64,000 bases of DNA from an uncultured bacterium (GCA_946636615.1 CAMPBE010000001.1:1-64000); one strand, 5' to 3'; counted from the stretch's first letter, positions 45,473-54,686 are shown. The notes: generated by a model not told the origin, from the sequence alone. A program made the numbers and translations.

Positions 45473-47299
45473 TTAAACCGTAACTTCTTCTTGTTTTTTA
45501 AATTGCATTTCATAAAGTGTTTTATATTCGCCGTTAGGAATTGCCATTAACTCATCGTGTGTCCCTAATTCAACAAGTTCACCTTCATTAATTACAGCAA
45601 TTCTGTTTGCATTTTTAATTGTTGATAATCTGTGAGCGATAATAAATACGGTTCTATTTTGCATCAGGTTATCCATTGCTTTTTGAACAATTGCTTCAGA
45701 TTCGTTGTCTAGTGCGGATGTCGCTTCGTCCAAAATTACAATTGGCGCATTTCTTAGCATTGCTCTTGCAATTGCGACACGTTGTCTTTGTCCGCCTGAT
45801 AGAGTAAGACCTCTTTCCCCTAACATAGTTTCAAGTCCATCCGGAACTTCTTTGATCATATCTTGCAAGTGTGCAGAAATAATTGCCTGCTGTAATTCTT
45901 CTTCACTTGCGTTTGGATTACCCATCATTATGTTTTCTCTGATCGTGCCGGAATATAAGAAATTATCTTGGAAAACCATTGATATATTTTTTCTCAAAGA
46001 TTTTATAGTATATTCACGAATATCAACATCATCAAATTTTATATGACCAGATTTTATATCATAAAATCTTGGTATAAGATTTACAAGTGTTGATTTTCCA
46101 CCGCCTGAATTTCCGACTATTGCAAGAGTTTCATTTTTACTAACTGTTAAATTTAAATTTTTTAATACAGGATGATCCGGAATATATTCAAAATTAACGT
46201 CTTCAAATTTAATAGAATCTTCCAAACCTTTTAATTCTTTTGCGTTTGGTAAATCTTTAATTTCAGGTTCTAAATCAAACAGTTCAAACACACGTCCCAT
46301 AGCTACAAACAAGTTTTGAATACTTGTAAGTGTGTTGCCTAAAGTTTTTACGGGTTTATATAAAAGTAATAATGATGTTACAAATGATGCAAAAGAACCT
46401 GCTGTCATCTGTCCTGAATTAATTAAATATGTACCAAATCCCAGAACGGTTGCAATACCGATTGATGCTATTAAATACATAATCGGTGACATCCAGCCTG
46501 CTCTTTTATACAATGACATATTGACTCTGAAAGAGTCCCAAGTCTGTTCTCTAAAATACTTATTTTGTCTGTCTTGCAATTCATATGCAGCCATGACTTT
46601 GTTACCGTTGTATGTTTCATTAATATTGGTTGTAATGTTACCTCCAATAACCATGTTTTTGTTTGAGGCAGCTTTAATTCTTTTTCTGATTAAAGCGACA
46701 GGTACAAATGCTACACATAATACAACAACACCAATTATGGCAAGTTTCCAAGAGCTGTATAACATTACAGCAATTAGTCCTAAAGCTCCAAATAAACTTG
46801 TTGTAATTGATTTTATCTGATCAACAATTCCTGCAGATGCTGTTTGAGGGTCACCCATGTACCTAGAAATTATGATACCTGAAGAATTTTCGTCAAAAAA
46901 TTGAGGATGCATATGGATTAACCTGTCAAATAAATCAAATTTAACATCATTTGTAATTCTTTGAGATGTCCAAGTTGATAAATAGCCGTTTAAGTATCTG
47001 AGTAATCCCTGAAAACCTGCGAATAAAACAACACCAAATGGAATTATAAATGACATTTGTATACTTGTAATTGTGAAGTTGTGATTCAATATAGAAAATT
47101 CAAGAACTTTTTCTCCAATTACGTAATCCATATATGGTTTTAAAGCAAATGCAGTAACACCATCCAACAATCCCAATGGAATAGCTACTAAAAATCCTAA
47201 TAAAATTCTAAACCAATAAGGTTTTATATATGGCCAAATTCTTGATAGTAACCAACCATATTTAAAAGAATTTTGTGCCGTTGTTGCGTTTAATTTCAC
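45473..47299 (-). CDS. msbA: MsbA-type lipid-flipping ABC transporter
   Basis: The 608-residue protein is an ABC exporter half-molecule. Six transmembrane helices occupy residues 20-320, followed by an ATPase domain with Walker A GNSGGGKSTL, signature LSGGQRQRVAIARAM and Walker B IVILDEATSALD. Family members flip lipid A-core or other lipids across the inner membrane; a drug exporter is the alternative. The GTG start has GGAG upstream. It implies an outer membrane with lipopolysaccharide-like lipid, in line with the porin at 58792. Confidence 0.85.
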   Translation of the reverse strand: MKLNATTAQNSFKYGWLLSRIWPYIKPYWFRILLGFLVAIPLGLLDGVTAFALKPYMDYVIGEKVLEFSILNHNFTITSIQMSFIIPFGVVLFAGFQGLLRYLNGYLSTWTSQRITNDVKFDLFDRLIHMHPQFFDENSSGIIISRYMGDPQTASAGIVDQIKSITTSLFGALGLIAVMLYSSWKLAIIGVVVLCVAFVPVALIRKRIKAASNKNMVIGGNITTNINETYNGNKVMAAYELQDRQNKYFREQTWDSFRVNMSLYKRAGWMSPIMYLIASIGIATVLGFGTYLINSGQMTAGSFASFVTSLLLLYKPVKTLGNTLTSIQNLFVAMGRVFELFDLEPEIKDLPNAKELKGLEDSIKFEDVNFEYIPDHPVLKNLNLTVSKNETLAIVGNSGGGKSTLVNLIPRFYDIKSGHIKFDDVDIREYTIKSLRKNISMVFQDNFLYSGTIRENIMMGNPNASEEELQQAIISAHLQDMIKEVPDGLETMLGERGLTLSGGQRQRVAIARAMLRNAPIVILDEATSALDNESEAIVQKAMDNLMQNRTVFIIAHRLSTIKNANRIAVINEGELVELGTHDELMAIPNGEYKTLYEMQFKKQEEVTV

Positions 47300-47384
47300 T
47301 TTTTATCTCCATTTAAATAATACATGCAACATAATAGCTAAAAAAAAACGTATAGTAAAGCAAAGCAATTAAAGTAAAAAAAAT

Positions 47385-47413
47385 GACCTTGTTGTATAAA
47401 CCAAGGTCTTTTT
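47385..47413. terminator. Terminator downstream of 440-residue gene
   Basis: A 7-bp GC-containing stem GACCTTG/CAAGGTC with A and T tracts on both sides. On the minus strand it follows the 440-residue gene. Confidence 0.7.
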
Positions 47414-47470
47414 CTTTCACTAACCTACTTTTTTACTTTTACCAATTATGAGGAATCACTAAATAATCTT

Positions 47471-48793
47471 TTATGCTTTCGTATCAACCTTTCTGACCAA
47501 TGCTTTTTCAGGGTCGATATTGTATTCTTCAAGTTGAGCTATAATATTTTCAAAAGAGCTGCCCTTGAATGGTGTATAACCAGGGATGGTAACTTCATAT
47601 TCTTTAAATTCGCCGTTATCATCTGTTATAACTTTGAAACCGGCAACCAATTCAGGAAGTTTATCTCCTAAGTCATAAGCTTTTCTTAATGCATTTTGAA
47701 ATTCTTGTTTCTTTTGAGCTTCAACTTCAGGTCTTCTTTTATCAGCTTCTTTTTTATTGTCAGTTTTAGTTGTTGAATCGATGTCTTTTTGTACGCTTTC
47801 TGCAAGTTTTTCTGTTTGTTTTGTGTATATAGCTGCAGCAATTGCTTTCAAAGCGTTGTCTACTGCTTCTTCATCAACGCAAGTATCATCTAATTCATCA
47901 AATGCAACTGTGAATTGACCTGCCAAATCATTATAGATACCTAATTCTTTAGCTTTTTCTCTTAAGCATATTGTCATATTCCAAAGAATATCCATATTGT
48001 TTGCATTGCTTAAATCGTTCTTTTTGTTTTGATCTTTTCCGTGCAAACTTGGATTCCAACCGTGTTCACCATCGAATAAAGCTTTAATTATGCTTTTTCC
48101 TTTAGCTGAACCGAATTGTTCTTCCCAATAAACTATTATATTTGCAATATTATCTTTATTTATTTTTTTAGCGGCTTCTCTTAATTTTGGATAATCTATA
48201 TCATTATCGGGGTTGTACCATTGGCTGTATCCTTCAGTTGCTTGGTATATGCCGTTGATAATGTCTAAAGCTTCTGTCTTTTCTTTTTCCTGTTTTTCTT
48301 TAGCTTTTTCAGCAGCTTCTTCACTTACTTCAGCGCTTCCTTCGTCAGAGTCTGAAGCACCACCGGTAGCTCCTGTACCTGTTGATTCATCGGCGCTGCC
48401 TGTGTGACCTTGAATCAATTCTTGAGCTTCTGCCATCGCATTTTGTATAGCAATTCCTACAGCTTTTTCAACTTGTTCCATTTGATCAGGTGTAGGCAAA
48501 TTAGCTAAACCTGCCTGAACTTGTTGACCCAATTTTTGTAATGATTCTATTTGAGCTTGAATTTTTCTTTTTTCATCTGCTGTTAAATTTGGATTTTGTA
48601 AAGCTTGTGTTAATTGACTAATAGCTCCTACAATAGTTTGTAATAAACTTTGTACTCTTTGGGTCATACCCATTGTGTAGCCATAATTATAGCCTGTGTT
48701 TGCAGCAATTGCTGTGTTGCAATTTGACATATAAGGTGTGTATTGCATTCCACAGCCATTCATATAGAAATTGTTTCCAATTGCGCTAAACAT
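47471..48793 (-). CDS. Unknown helical protein with Tyr/Cys/Gly-rich start
   Basis: The 440-residue protein has an unusual N-terminus rich in Asn, Tyr, Gly, Met and Cys (MFSAIGNNFYMNGCGMQYTPYM), with no normal signal peptide. Helical segments, an acidic Ser/Glu/Ala linker (130-170) and a longer helical and mixed domain follow. I recognise no motif. AAGGAG precedes the ATG. Both this gene and the next upstream one (48966) carry Gly/Cys/aromatic-rich starts and their own terminators. Function unknown. Confidence 0.55.
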   Translation of the reverse strand: MFSAIGNNFYMNGCGMQYTPYMSNCNTAIAANTGYNYGYTMGMTQRVQSLLQTIVGAISQLTQALQNPNLTADEKRKIQAQIESLQKLGQQVQAGLANLPTPDQMEQVEKAVGIAIQNAMAEAQELIQGHTGSADESTGTGATGGASDSDEGSAEVSEEAAEKAKEKQEKEKTEALDIINGIYQATEGYSQWYNPDNDIDYPKLREAAKKINKDNIANIIVYWEEQFGSAKGKSIIKALFDGEHGWNPSLHGKDQNKKNDLSNANNMDILWNMTICLREKAKELGIYNDLAGQFTVAFDELDDTCVDEEAVDNALKAIAAAIYTKQTEKLAESVQKDIDSTTKTDNKKEADKRRPEVEAQKKQEFQNALRKAYDLGDKLPELVAGFKVITDDNGEFKEYEVTIPGYTPFKGSSFENIIAQLEEYNIDPEKALVRKVDTKA

Positions 48794-48905
48794 TTTTAAC
48801 TCCTTGATATTCCCCGTACTTATATAAAGAATTTTTGTTTTAAATAATTGCCTTTTTTGTAAACATAAATTTTAACGATATGGCTAAAAACCCTCTTATA
48901 ATAGT

Positions 48906-48944
48906 AAAAACAGACTGTTTACATTTTGTAACAATCTGTTTTTT
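48906..48944. terminator. Bidirectional terminator
   Basis: An imperfect long hairpin (AAACAGA, one mismatch, then TGTTTAC pairing) with a 5-nt loop and T-runs at both ends. It follows the 102-residue gene on the minus strand. Confidence 0.65.
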
Positions 48945-48965
48945 ATTATTGTTTTTGTTATGATT

Positions 48966-49274
48966 TTAGGCAATAAAACAATGACCGCATCCTGCACCGC
49001 CGCTAGGTAACAGTCCCAATAGCAATGGATTTGTTTCCATCAAACAAGGATTGTTTGCCAAGAAATATGACATTGGCGGATAACCTGCGGGTAATTGTAC
49101 GTATTGATTTTGCATTCCGAAATCTCTTATAACACCACGACCGGTTCCTCGCCAAGCACATAAATTAACCGGTGGAAATGCCACGTCGTATCCAGGGACA
49201 ACGTTGTTTGTTGTTCCTGTTCCGTATATCGTTGAGCCGGTAAACATTGAATTGAAACCACCTATACAAGTCAT
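48966..49274 (-). CDS. Small Gly/Cys-rich protein, unknown
   Basis: The 102-residue protein is rich in glycine, threonine, asparagine and proline, with Cys near both ends (MTCIGGF and GCGHCFIA). It has no obvious signal peptide or transmembrane helix. GGAG lies nine bases before the ATG. Its own terminator follows, so it is monocistronic. I do not recognise it. The CGHC near the C-terminus resembles a thiol-redox or metal-binding pair, but the context is not thioredoxin-like. Confidence 0.5.
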   Translation of the reverse strand: MTCIGGFNSMFTGSTIYGTGTTNNVVPGYDVAFPPVNLCAWRGTGRGVIRDFGMQNQYVQLPAGYPPMSYFLANNPCLMETNPLLLGLLPSGGAGCGHCFIA

Positions 49275-49396
49275 AATAACAAACTCCTATTTAATAACTA
49301 ACCTTACTTTTATAAAGTTTTTTTGTAGTTAAAAATTGCGTTTTTATGATTTTTTTTGTAATAAAAATGGCTGGAAATGCAATAAAAACAGTAGTG

Positions 49397-50059
49397 TTAG
49401 TTTTGTTTACAATACTTAATAAAACAATTTATAATATCAGATTTTGTAATTGAAGGATTAATTTCTTTTATGCAAGTGATTGCTGATGTGTCGACATTTT
49501 CTTGAAATACTGATTCCAATAAATCTTTATTATAGTTGTATAATATAGAACCATGTTGCAAAATATACCCATTTTTTCTAAATTGTGCCGAACCTATCAG
49601 TTTTTTGTTTTTGTAGCAAAGATCTGCTCCTGTTGAGATTAGCATGCAATAATCAATATGTCCTTTGTATTTTTTTATACCTCCAAAATCAAGCTCAATT
49701 CCTAATCCTGCGAGGCTGTTTATTAATATTTCGGATATTTTTTTATAAGATTCTGTTACATTTTCTCCGTTTTTAATTGATTTTACGGGACAAACATAGC
49801 TATAAGTTATTTCGTCATCGTGTAACAGGGCTCTGCCGCCTGTTAAGCGTCTTACTACATCTATATTATGTTTGTTTAGGATTTCTTTATTTACAAAGTT
49901 TTCTTTTTGATTTCGTCCTAAAGAAACACATGCCGGTGACCAACCGTATAAACGAAATATTGGTTCATCTGATTGGTTATTAATTGCAAAATCTAATAAA
50001 TCAGAATCTGTTTGCATATTTTCTTTACCGGTTTTTACATCATAAGGTATAAATATCAT
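49397..50059 (-). CDS. lipM: Octanoyltransferase LipM-like
   Basis: The 220-residue protein belongs to the lipoate ligase/octanoyltransferase family. RRLTGGRALLHDDEITYS and IGSAQFRKNGYILQHGSIL are the substrate-binding blocks. The Cys of DYCMLIST lies 18 residues before the GSAQ block, the same spacing as the catalytic Cys of LipM. I therefore prefer octanoyltransferase to lipoate ligase; a ligase remains possible. It would feed LipA (2555). Its start overlaps the preceding stop (TAATG). Confidence 0.78.
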   Translation of the reverse strand: MIFIPYDVKTGKENMQTDSDLLDFAINNQSDEPIFRLYGWSPACVSLGRNQKENFVNKEILNKHNIDVVRRLTGGRALLHDDEITYSYVCPVKSIKNGENVTESYKKISEILINSLAGLGIELDFGGIKKYKGHIDYCMLISTGADLCYKNKKLIGSAQFRKNGYILQHGSILYNYNKDLLESVFQENVDTSAITCIKEINPSITKSDIINCFIKYCKQN

Positions 50060-50952
50060 TACTGAGCTTCTTCTTTTTCTCGTTTGTTTAAGTCTGTTTC
50101 GAATTGTTTAAATGTTTCATTGCCGACAAATTGTTCAAGAGCAGCTCTTTTGGCAAAAAATTCTGAACGTGCACGCATTTGGTTGTCGAGTGCCGTTCTA
50201 TAATATGCGTCAGTTACTAGGACAACCTCTCGTGATAAATTTTGTGCTATATCAAAATTTCTTTTTCGATCTTTGACGATTTTGTCGAATAGCTGAAGCT
50301 TTTTTCTTGATGTCATGTAGTCGTAGTATAAATTTACTGTTCGTTGTTGTAAATCTTCGATTTTTCTGACTAAAACTATCATATCAGCATCTGTAACTTT
50401 TGTGTATTTATAGTTAAGAGCTTTTGTATCCTGTGACATTATACCCAGAACATTCCCTCCGATTAGTGAGCCTGCAGCAAGTGCGGGATTGCCCAAGCCT
50501 GCACCAACAAGTGTTGACATTCCGGCAATTGTTGTTAAAACTTTTTTTACGGATTTTTCGTTAGGTTTATCTTCATCCGGATTGGCGAGTTTGTAGAGTG
50601 CAAAATTAATTGTATCACTTTGTGATGCTGCCCCTTGCCATAATACTGATAAATCACCTACCAAATCTTGTTGTTCAATTTCGAGTTCTGCTGAAACCTC
50701 TTTAGAAATTTGTTTAATGCTCAAGTCTGCATAGGTTAAGTCGTTGATATCAAATTGTTGTACATCTTTTTTGGCGTATTCCTGATGCAACTTATTTTGG
50801 GCTTGAGCTTCCATATATTCTTGTTCCGGTTGTTCAGACAATCCTGCTCTGTATGCAGGTTTTTTAGGTGTAATTAAATCTTCCAATTCTGTTGCACCAA
50901 ATGCAGGGAGTATTAAATTTATTAAAAGGCATATCAGTATAATTTTTTTCAT
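50059..50952 (-). CDS. Exported coiled-coil protein, paralogue 1
   Basis: The 297-residue protein has a signal peptide (IILICLLINLILPAFG) and is mostly helical. A glycine-rich hydrophobic stretch (LTTIAGMSTLVGAGLGNPALAAGSLIGG) lies in the middle. The C-terminal half (DIAQNLSREVVLVTDAYYRTALDNQMRARSEFFAKRAALEQFVG) looks like one TolC-type helical hairpin. It shares the layout and several motifs (LWQG, FALYKLANP) with the next gene upstream, so the pair arose by duplication. The two genes overlap by 4 bp. A periplasmic export or scaffold role is inferred. Confidence 0.65.
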   Translation of the reverse strand: MKKIILICLLINLILPAFGATELEDLITPKKPAYRAGLSEQPEQEYMEAQAQNKLHQEYAKKDVQQFDINDLTYADLSIKQISKEVSAELEIEQQDLVGDLSVLWQGAASQSDTINFALYKLANPDEDKPNEKSVKKVLTTIAGMSTLVGAGLGNPALAAGSLIGGNVLGIMSQDTKALNYKYTKVTDADMIVLVRKIEDLQQRTVNLYYDYMTSRKKLQLFDKIVKDRKRNFDIAQNLSREVVLVTDAYYRTALDNQMRARSEFFAKRAALEQFVGNETFKQFETDLNKREKEEAQ

Positions 50953-51860
50953 TTTCTAACCGCCTTTTCTCCAATTAATGTAGCATCAGTGTTAAATTGG
51001 TATAAGTTAAGTTTGTCAACAACCTTTTTACCTGCCAAACGTTGAAGTTCAAGATGATATTTTTTTGATTGTTCCATGTAGTTGAATTCTTCAACCCGCA
51101 TATTGTCATATAGTGATGAAGATATTGCAATTTCCATTAAGTCCTCGTCATCTAATGCTTTGGCATAATTTTTGTTGTACAAAAGTAATTTTTGTCTGGA
51201 TTCTTTGAGCATAGAAAGTGAGCTTTTGTAATTGTAATATGCTGTAATGATTTTATCTTGAAGGTTTTCTACAAGCGTTGCAAGTTCTATTAATTCTGTA
51301 TCGGTTAAAGGAATTTCTGTCGGTACATTTTTTCTGTTAATTAAATTTTGCGCTAATTTGCCTGCCGCAAAAGAACCTGATTGAATTCCATAATTTGCAC
51401 CGAGCAATGATGGTGCCAGAGAAGCTCCGGCAACTACTGCGGAAAGAGTTTTTGCCATTAGTGAGGAATGGATTCTTCTTTGACTTTCAGGGGTTGCAAG
51501 CTTTTTAAGAGCAAAACCTATAATCTGATTGTTTTCAACAGTCCCCTTCCATAAGCTTTCTATATCTTCCATATCTTTTTCTTTTTGAAGAGCTACAAGT
51601 TCTTGCAGAATCTTTTCATCATTAATAAGCAGTGATTCCTTTGTATTAACCTTATTTTTAGGTAATTGAATGTTTTGTTTTTCATATCCGGATAAATGCA
51701 CTTCATTCTCTTTTACTGCCGGCGGTGTGTATAAAAGATTATTTGTTTGTCTGTTTTTGTAAACAGGCATGTCAGCTGCATCCTCATCAAAGAATGTTGA
51801 AGGGAATGAATATACACAACTCCCTGAAAGTAATAATAAAATTAACAAAATCCTTTTCAT
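50949..51860 (-). CDS. Exported coiled-coil protein, paralogue 2
   Basis: The 303-residue protein starts at the ATG at 51860 (MKRILLILLLLSGS), with a signal peptide. Shared features with paralogue 1 are LWKG, FALKKLATP, a Gly/Ala-rich hydrophobic middle and a C-terminal coiled coil (FNYMEQSKKYHLELQRLAGKKVVDKL). A Cys after LLSGS could be lipidated, but the lipobox is poor. TATAAA lies exactly six bases before the ATG and there is no SD, so it is a leaderless candidate and heads the operon with paralogue 1 and lipM. Confidence 0.65.
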   Translation of the reverse strand: MKRILLILLLLSGSCVYSFPSTFFDEDAADMPVYKNRQTNNLLYTPPAVKENEVHLSGYEKQNIQLPKNKVNTKESLLINDEKILQELVALQKEKDMEDIESLWKGTVENNQIIGFALKKLATPESQRRIHSSLMAKTLSAVVAGASLAPSLLGANYGIQSGSFAAGKLAQNLINRKNVPTEIPLTDTELIELATLVENLQDKIITAYYNYKSSLSMLKESRQKLLLYNKNYAKALDDEDLMEIAISSSLYDNMRVEEFNYMEQSKKYHLELQRLAGKKVVDKLNLYQFNTDATLIGEKAVRK

Positions 51861-51866
51861 AACAAA

Positions 51867-51895
51867 TTTATACCACAACTTTATAATAAATCCAA
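51867..51895 (-). promoter_or_regulatory. Leaderless promoter of coiled-coil/lipM operon
   Basis: Minus strand TTGGAT, 17 bp, TATAAA, six bases, ATG; no SD. Confidence 0.5.
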
Positions 51896-51916
51896 TGATT
51901 GATAAAGTTCTACATC

Positions 51917-51935
51917 AAATGAATGTTATTCATTT
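51917..51935. promoter_or_regulatory. Palindrome between divergent genes
   Basis: AAATGAAT-GTT-ATTCATTT is a perfect 8-bp inverted repeat with a 3-bp centre. It lies between the divergent coiled-coil and TPR genes and is a candidate operator. Confidence 0.4.
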
Positions 51936-51974
51936 TATAAAAAATCTTTATTATAGAGAATACGGAGGAGAAAA

Positions 51975-52715
51975 TTGGTTTTAAATACAAGTATAAAAGG
52001 GGTTAATTTTAGTAAAAAAGCAGATTCTTTGCGCAATGAAAGTATGTACAAAGAAGCTATTTCTATGTATTTGAATGCAATTTTGATAGACAGAAAAAAT
52101 GCTAAAAGCTACTATGGATTAGGTTTGTGCTATAAAAATTTAAAAGACTACAAAAAAGCAATTGAATATTTTGAAAAAGCTGTAACATTACAAGAAGATT
52201 ATTATGAAGCTTTTTTTGAATTGGGTGTTTGTAATCAGTTAGAAGAAATGAATTGTAAAGCTATAAAGTGTTTTATTAAAGCAATTCAAATAAGACCGGA
52301 TAGTGTTGAAGCTATTTTACAGCTTGGAATTTGTCATGAATTGTGCGAAGAAGATGATTTGGCTCTAATGATTTATCAAAAACTTATTGAGAATAATCCT
52401 GAATTTGTGAAGGCATATAGCCATAAATCTGCGCTATTGATGAAAATGGAAAAATATAGAGAAGCATCCTCAATTTATAACAAGCTATTAAAAATTAATG
52501 CAGATTTTTATAGTGCCTATGTAGGTATTGGAGTTTGTTTTGAAAAGTTGGGTAAAATGAATGCAGCAGGTAGATATTATAGAAAATTTTTATCATTGAA
52601 TCCTTTTTCAAATGAGAGTGAATTTATATTTAACAGATTGAAAAAAATTCAACAGTACAGAATGGCTGATACATATAAAAGAAAAAATTCTGTTTCTATG
52701 GTGTTGTGCAAATAA
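51975..52715 (+). CDS. TPR protein
   Basis: The 246-residue cytoplasmic protein consists of about six tetratricopeptide repeats (KEAISMYLNAILIDRKNAKSYYGLGLCYKNLKDYKKAIEYFEKAV and following). It starts at TTG with GGAGGA upstream. No enzymatic domain is present; it probably mediates protein contacts. It diverges from the exported coiled-coil operon and precedes a small 66-residue gene by 69 bp. Confidence 0.8.
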   Translation: MVLNTSIKGVNFSKKADSLRNESMYKEAISMYLNAILIDRKNAKSYYGLGLCYKNLKDYKKAIEYFEKAVTLQEDYYEAFFELGVCNQLEEMNCKAIKCFIKAIQIRPDSVEAILQLGICHELCEEDDLALMIYQKLIENNPEFVKAYSHKSALLMKMEKYREASSIYNKLLKINADFYSAYVGIGVCFEKLGKMNAAGRYYRKFLSLNPFSNESEFIFNRLKKIQQYRMADTYKRKNSVSMVLCK

Positions 52716-52784
52716 TAAATTAGACAACTGGCTAGTATTAAATTCAACATAAAATAATATAATTTTATTGGAGGTTTAATACAG

Positions 52785-52985
52785 ATGAATAATATTGTTT
52801 CGAGTGAGTTGTTAGAAGTTCTTGGCTCATTGGACAAGATGGAAACTATTACTAAAGTACTAAATCAAACTGTTTTTGAGGATAGAGAATTTAATGTGGC
52901 AGATAGTCAGAATCTATGCTCTGTTCTTCTTAGGGAAATAAATTATACAAAATCTAAAATATCAAAAATTGAAAATAACTGTTAA
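52785..52985 (+). CDS. Small helical protein, unknown
   Basis: The 66-residue protein (MNNIVSSELLEVLGSL) is predicted helical, mildly acidic and has two cysteines near its C-terminal part. GGAGG is ten bases before the ATG. I do not recognise it. The spacing to nusB (66 bp) includes a TATAAT, so it may be separately transcribed. Confidence 0.55.
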   Translation: MNNIVSSELLEVLGSLDKMETITKVLNQTVFEDREFNVADSQNLCSVLLREINYTKSKISKIENNC

Positions 52986-53051
52986 TAAATCTTGTAGATT
53001 AAAATTTTTGTGCTAATATTGTGGCTGTAAAGTTATAATAAGGATTATAAA

Positions 53052-53711
53052 ATGCAAGCACGCAGAGCAGCCAGAGAATTGGCGTTTATATTATTTTCAC
53101 AATTTGATAAAAAAATAACAAATTATAAAAAAGAAGATTTAAAAGATATAATTTTAAAATCTGTCAGAATATTAACAAGCAGCGCAAATGATGAATTGAA
53201 AATTGCTTTGGGCTCATTGATTTCTATGAGAGATCAAATAGAGACATATGAAGCTGAGTCTGAAACAAATTTAAACAGACCTTTGGAAGCCGCAAACATT
53301 CCTGTGCCAATTCCGATGACATCTGATATGGTTGGCAGAATAAATGAAATGATTGATATTGCTGAAAAATCAATTTTGGCATTAGAAATTGCTGAGTTTA
53401 CAACTTTAGATTCTCAAAATGATGTTAAAGAGTATGCAATTCAAATTGCGGAATTTTTCCAAAAAAATCAAAAAGAAGTAGATAATATTATTCAAAAGTA
53501 TGCAACAAATTGGGATTTAGGCCGCTTGGTAAAGATGGATAAAGATATATTGCGTATTGCGATTGTTGAGTTGTTGTATATCAAAGATGCTCCAATGAAA
53601 GTTGTTGTAGATGAAGCTCTTGAACTTGCAAAGAAATATTCTACAGATGATAGTGCTTCATTCATTAACGGAATTTTAGCAAAAGTTATTGTAGATTATG
53701 GTTTAAATTAA
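53052..53711 (+). CDS. nusB: NusB antitermination factor with insertion
   Basis: NusB binds boxA RNA with S10 during rRNA antitermination. The N-terminus (QARRAARELAFILFSQFD) and C-terminus (NWDLGRLVKMDKDILRIAIVELLY...VVVDEALELAKKYSTDDSASFINGILAKV) are canonical. An extra stretch of about 75 residues (60-130) lies between them, making 219 residues against about 140 in E. coli. Similar long NusB proteins are usual in Cyanobacteria, which supports the lineage call. An AAGGA SD precedes it. It is followed by a palindromic repeat and ftsY. Confidence 0.93.
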   Translation: MQARRAARELAFILFSQFDKKITNYKKEDLKDIILKSVRILTSSANDELKIALGSLISMRDQIETYEAESETNLNRPLEAANIPVPIPMTSDMVGRINEMIDIAEKSILALEIAEFTTLDSQNDVKEYAIQIAEFFQKNQKEVDNIIQKYATNWDLGRLVKMDKDILRIAIVELLYIKDAPMKVVVDEALELAKKYSTDDSASFINGILAKVIVDYGLN

Positions 53712-53717
53712 AGTTAA

Positions 53718-53758
53718 TCCCCTCGTCCTATTGGGGAGAGGGTTAGGGTGAGGGGCTA
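53718..53758 (+). repeat. GC-rich palindromic repeat copy 1
   Basis: CCCTCGTCC-TATTGGGGAGAGGG hairpin followed by TTAGGGTGAGGGGCTA. Its last A is the A of the ftsY ATG, and its GAGG provides the only SD for ftsY. Confidence 0.85.
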
Positions 53759-54666
53759 TGTTCGGATTTTTCAAGGATAAATTTAATAACCTTAAAGAAA
53801 CGGTTTCTAACACAGCACAAGCGTTAGTTGAAAATGTAATAAATTCCGTCAGTCAGGAAGAAGAATTTTCTGAATTTGTACTTGACGATATGGAAGATAC
53901 ATTAATCAGCGCGGATTTAGGTGTTGGTTATGCTTCTGAACTTGTTGACAAACTAAGAGATCAAACAAAAATTAAACCGTCAGATGTAAAAAATTACCTG
54001 AAAGAAGAATTTTTAAAAGTACTAAAAGATGCAGGAAGCAATGTTTTGAATTATCAAGACGGGCTGAATATTTACTTTATATGCGGAGTTAACGGAGTCG
54101 GTAAAACAACTTTAATCGGAAAACTTGCTTATAAATTTAAAAATGAGGGTAAAAAAGTTCTTATTGCTGCTGCTGATACGTTTCGTGCGGCTGCTGAGGA
54201 ACAGTTGGATATTTGGTCAAAACGTGCCGGTGCTGATATTGTAAGACATGACAAGGCTGATCCCGCATCTGTTGTTTATGAAGCAATAGACAAGGCAAAA
54301 TCACAAAATTATGATGTAATTTTGGTTGATACGGCCGGAAGATTACAAAATAAGTTTAATTTGATGGAAGAACTTTCTAAAATAAAATCGGTGATTGACA
54401 AAAAGGCTCCTGAAAATTTGAGAGAATGCATGCTTGTATTGGATGCAAATACGGGACAAAATGGATTGCAACAGGCAAAGGTGTTTACCGAAGCCGTAAA
54501 TCTTACATCTGTTGCACTCACAAAGCTCGATGGTTCTGCAAAAGGGGCTATAGTTTTAGCGGTTGCAAAAGAAATGAAATTACCGGTAAAACTCGTTGGA
54601 GTTGGTGAAAAAATGGAAGATTTAAAGGAATTTAATTCTGAGGAGTTTATAGAGGCAATTTTTTAA
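53758..54666 (+). CDS. ftsY: SRP receptor FtsY
   Basis: FtsY is the membrane-associated GTPase that receives Ffh-ribosome complexes. The 302-residue protein lacks a long acidic A domain and is essentially the NG domain: GVNGVGKTTLIGKLA, ADTFRAAAEEQL, DTAGRLQNKFNLMEEL, TKLDGSAKG. The N-terminal amphipathic start (MFGFFKDKFNNLKETV) may aid membrane contact. The SD comes from the adjacent repeat unit. It pairs with ffh at the other end of the window. Confidence 0.96.
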   Translation: MFGFFKDKFNNLKETVSNTAQALVENVINSVSQEEEFSEFVLDDMEDTLISADLGVGYASELVDKLRDQTKIKPSDVKNYLKEEFLKVLKDAGSNVLNYQDGLNIYFICGVNGVGKTTLIGKLAYKFKNEGKKVLIAAADTFRAAAEEQLDIWSKRAGADIVRHDKADPASVVYEAIDKAKSQNYDVILVDTAGRLQNKFNLMEELSKIKSVIDKKAPENLRECMLVLDANTGQNGLQQAKVFTEAVNLTSVALTKLDGSAKGAIVLAVAKEMKLPVKLVGVGEKMEDLKEFNSEEFIEAIF

Positions 54667-54686
54667 TTGAGCGAGAAGTGAAAATT

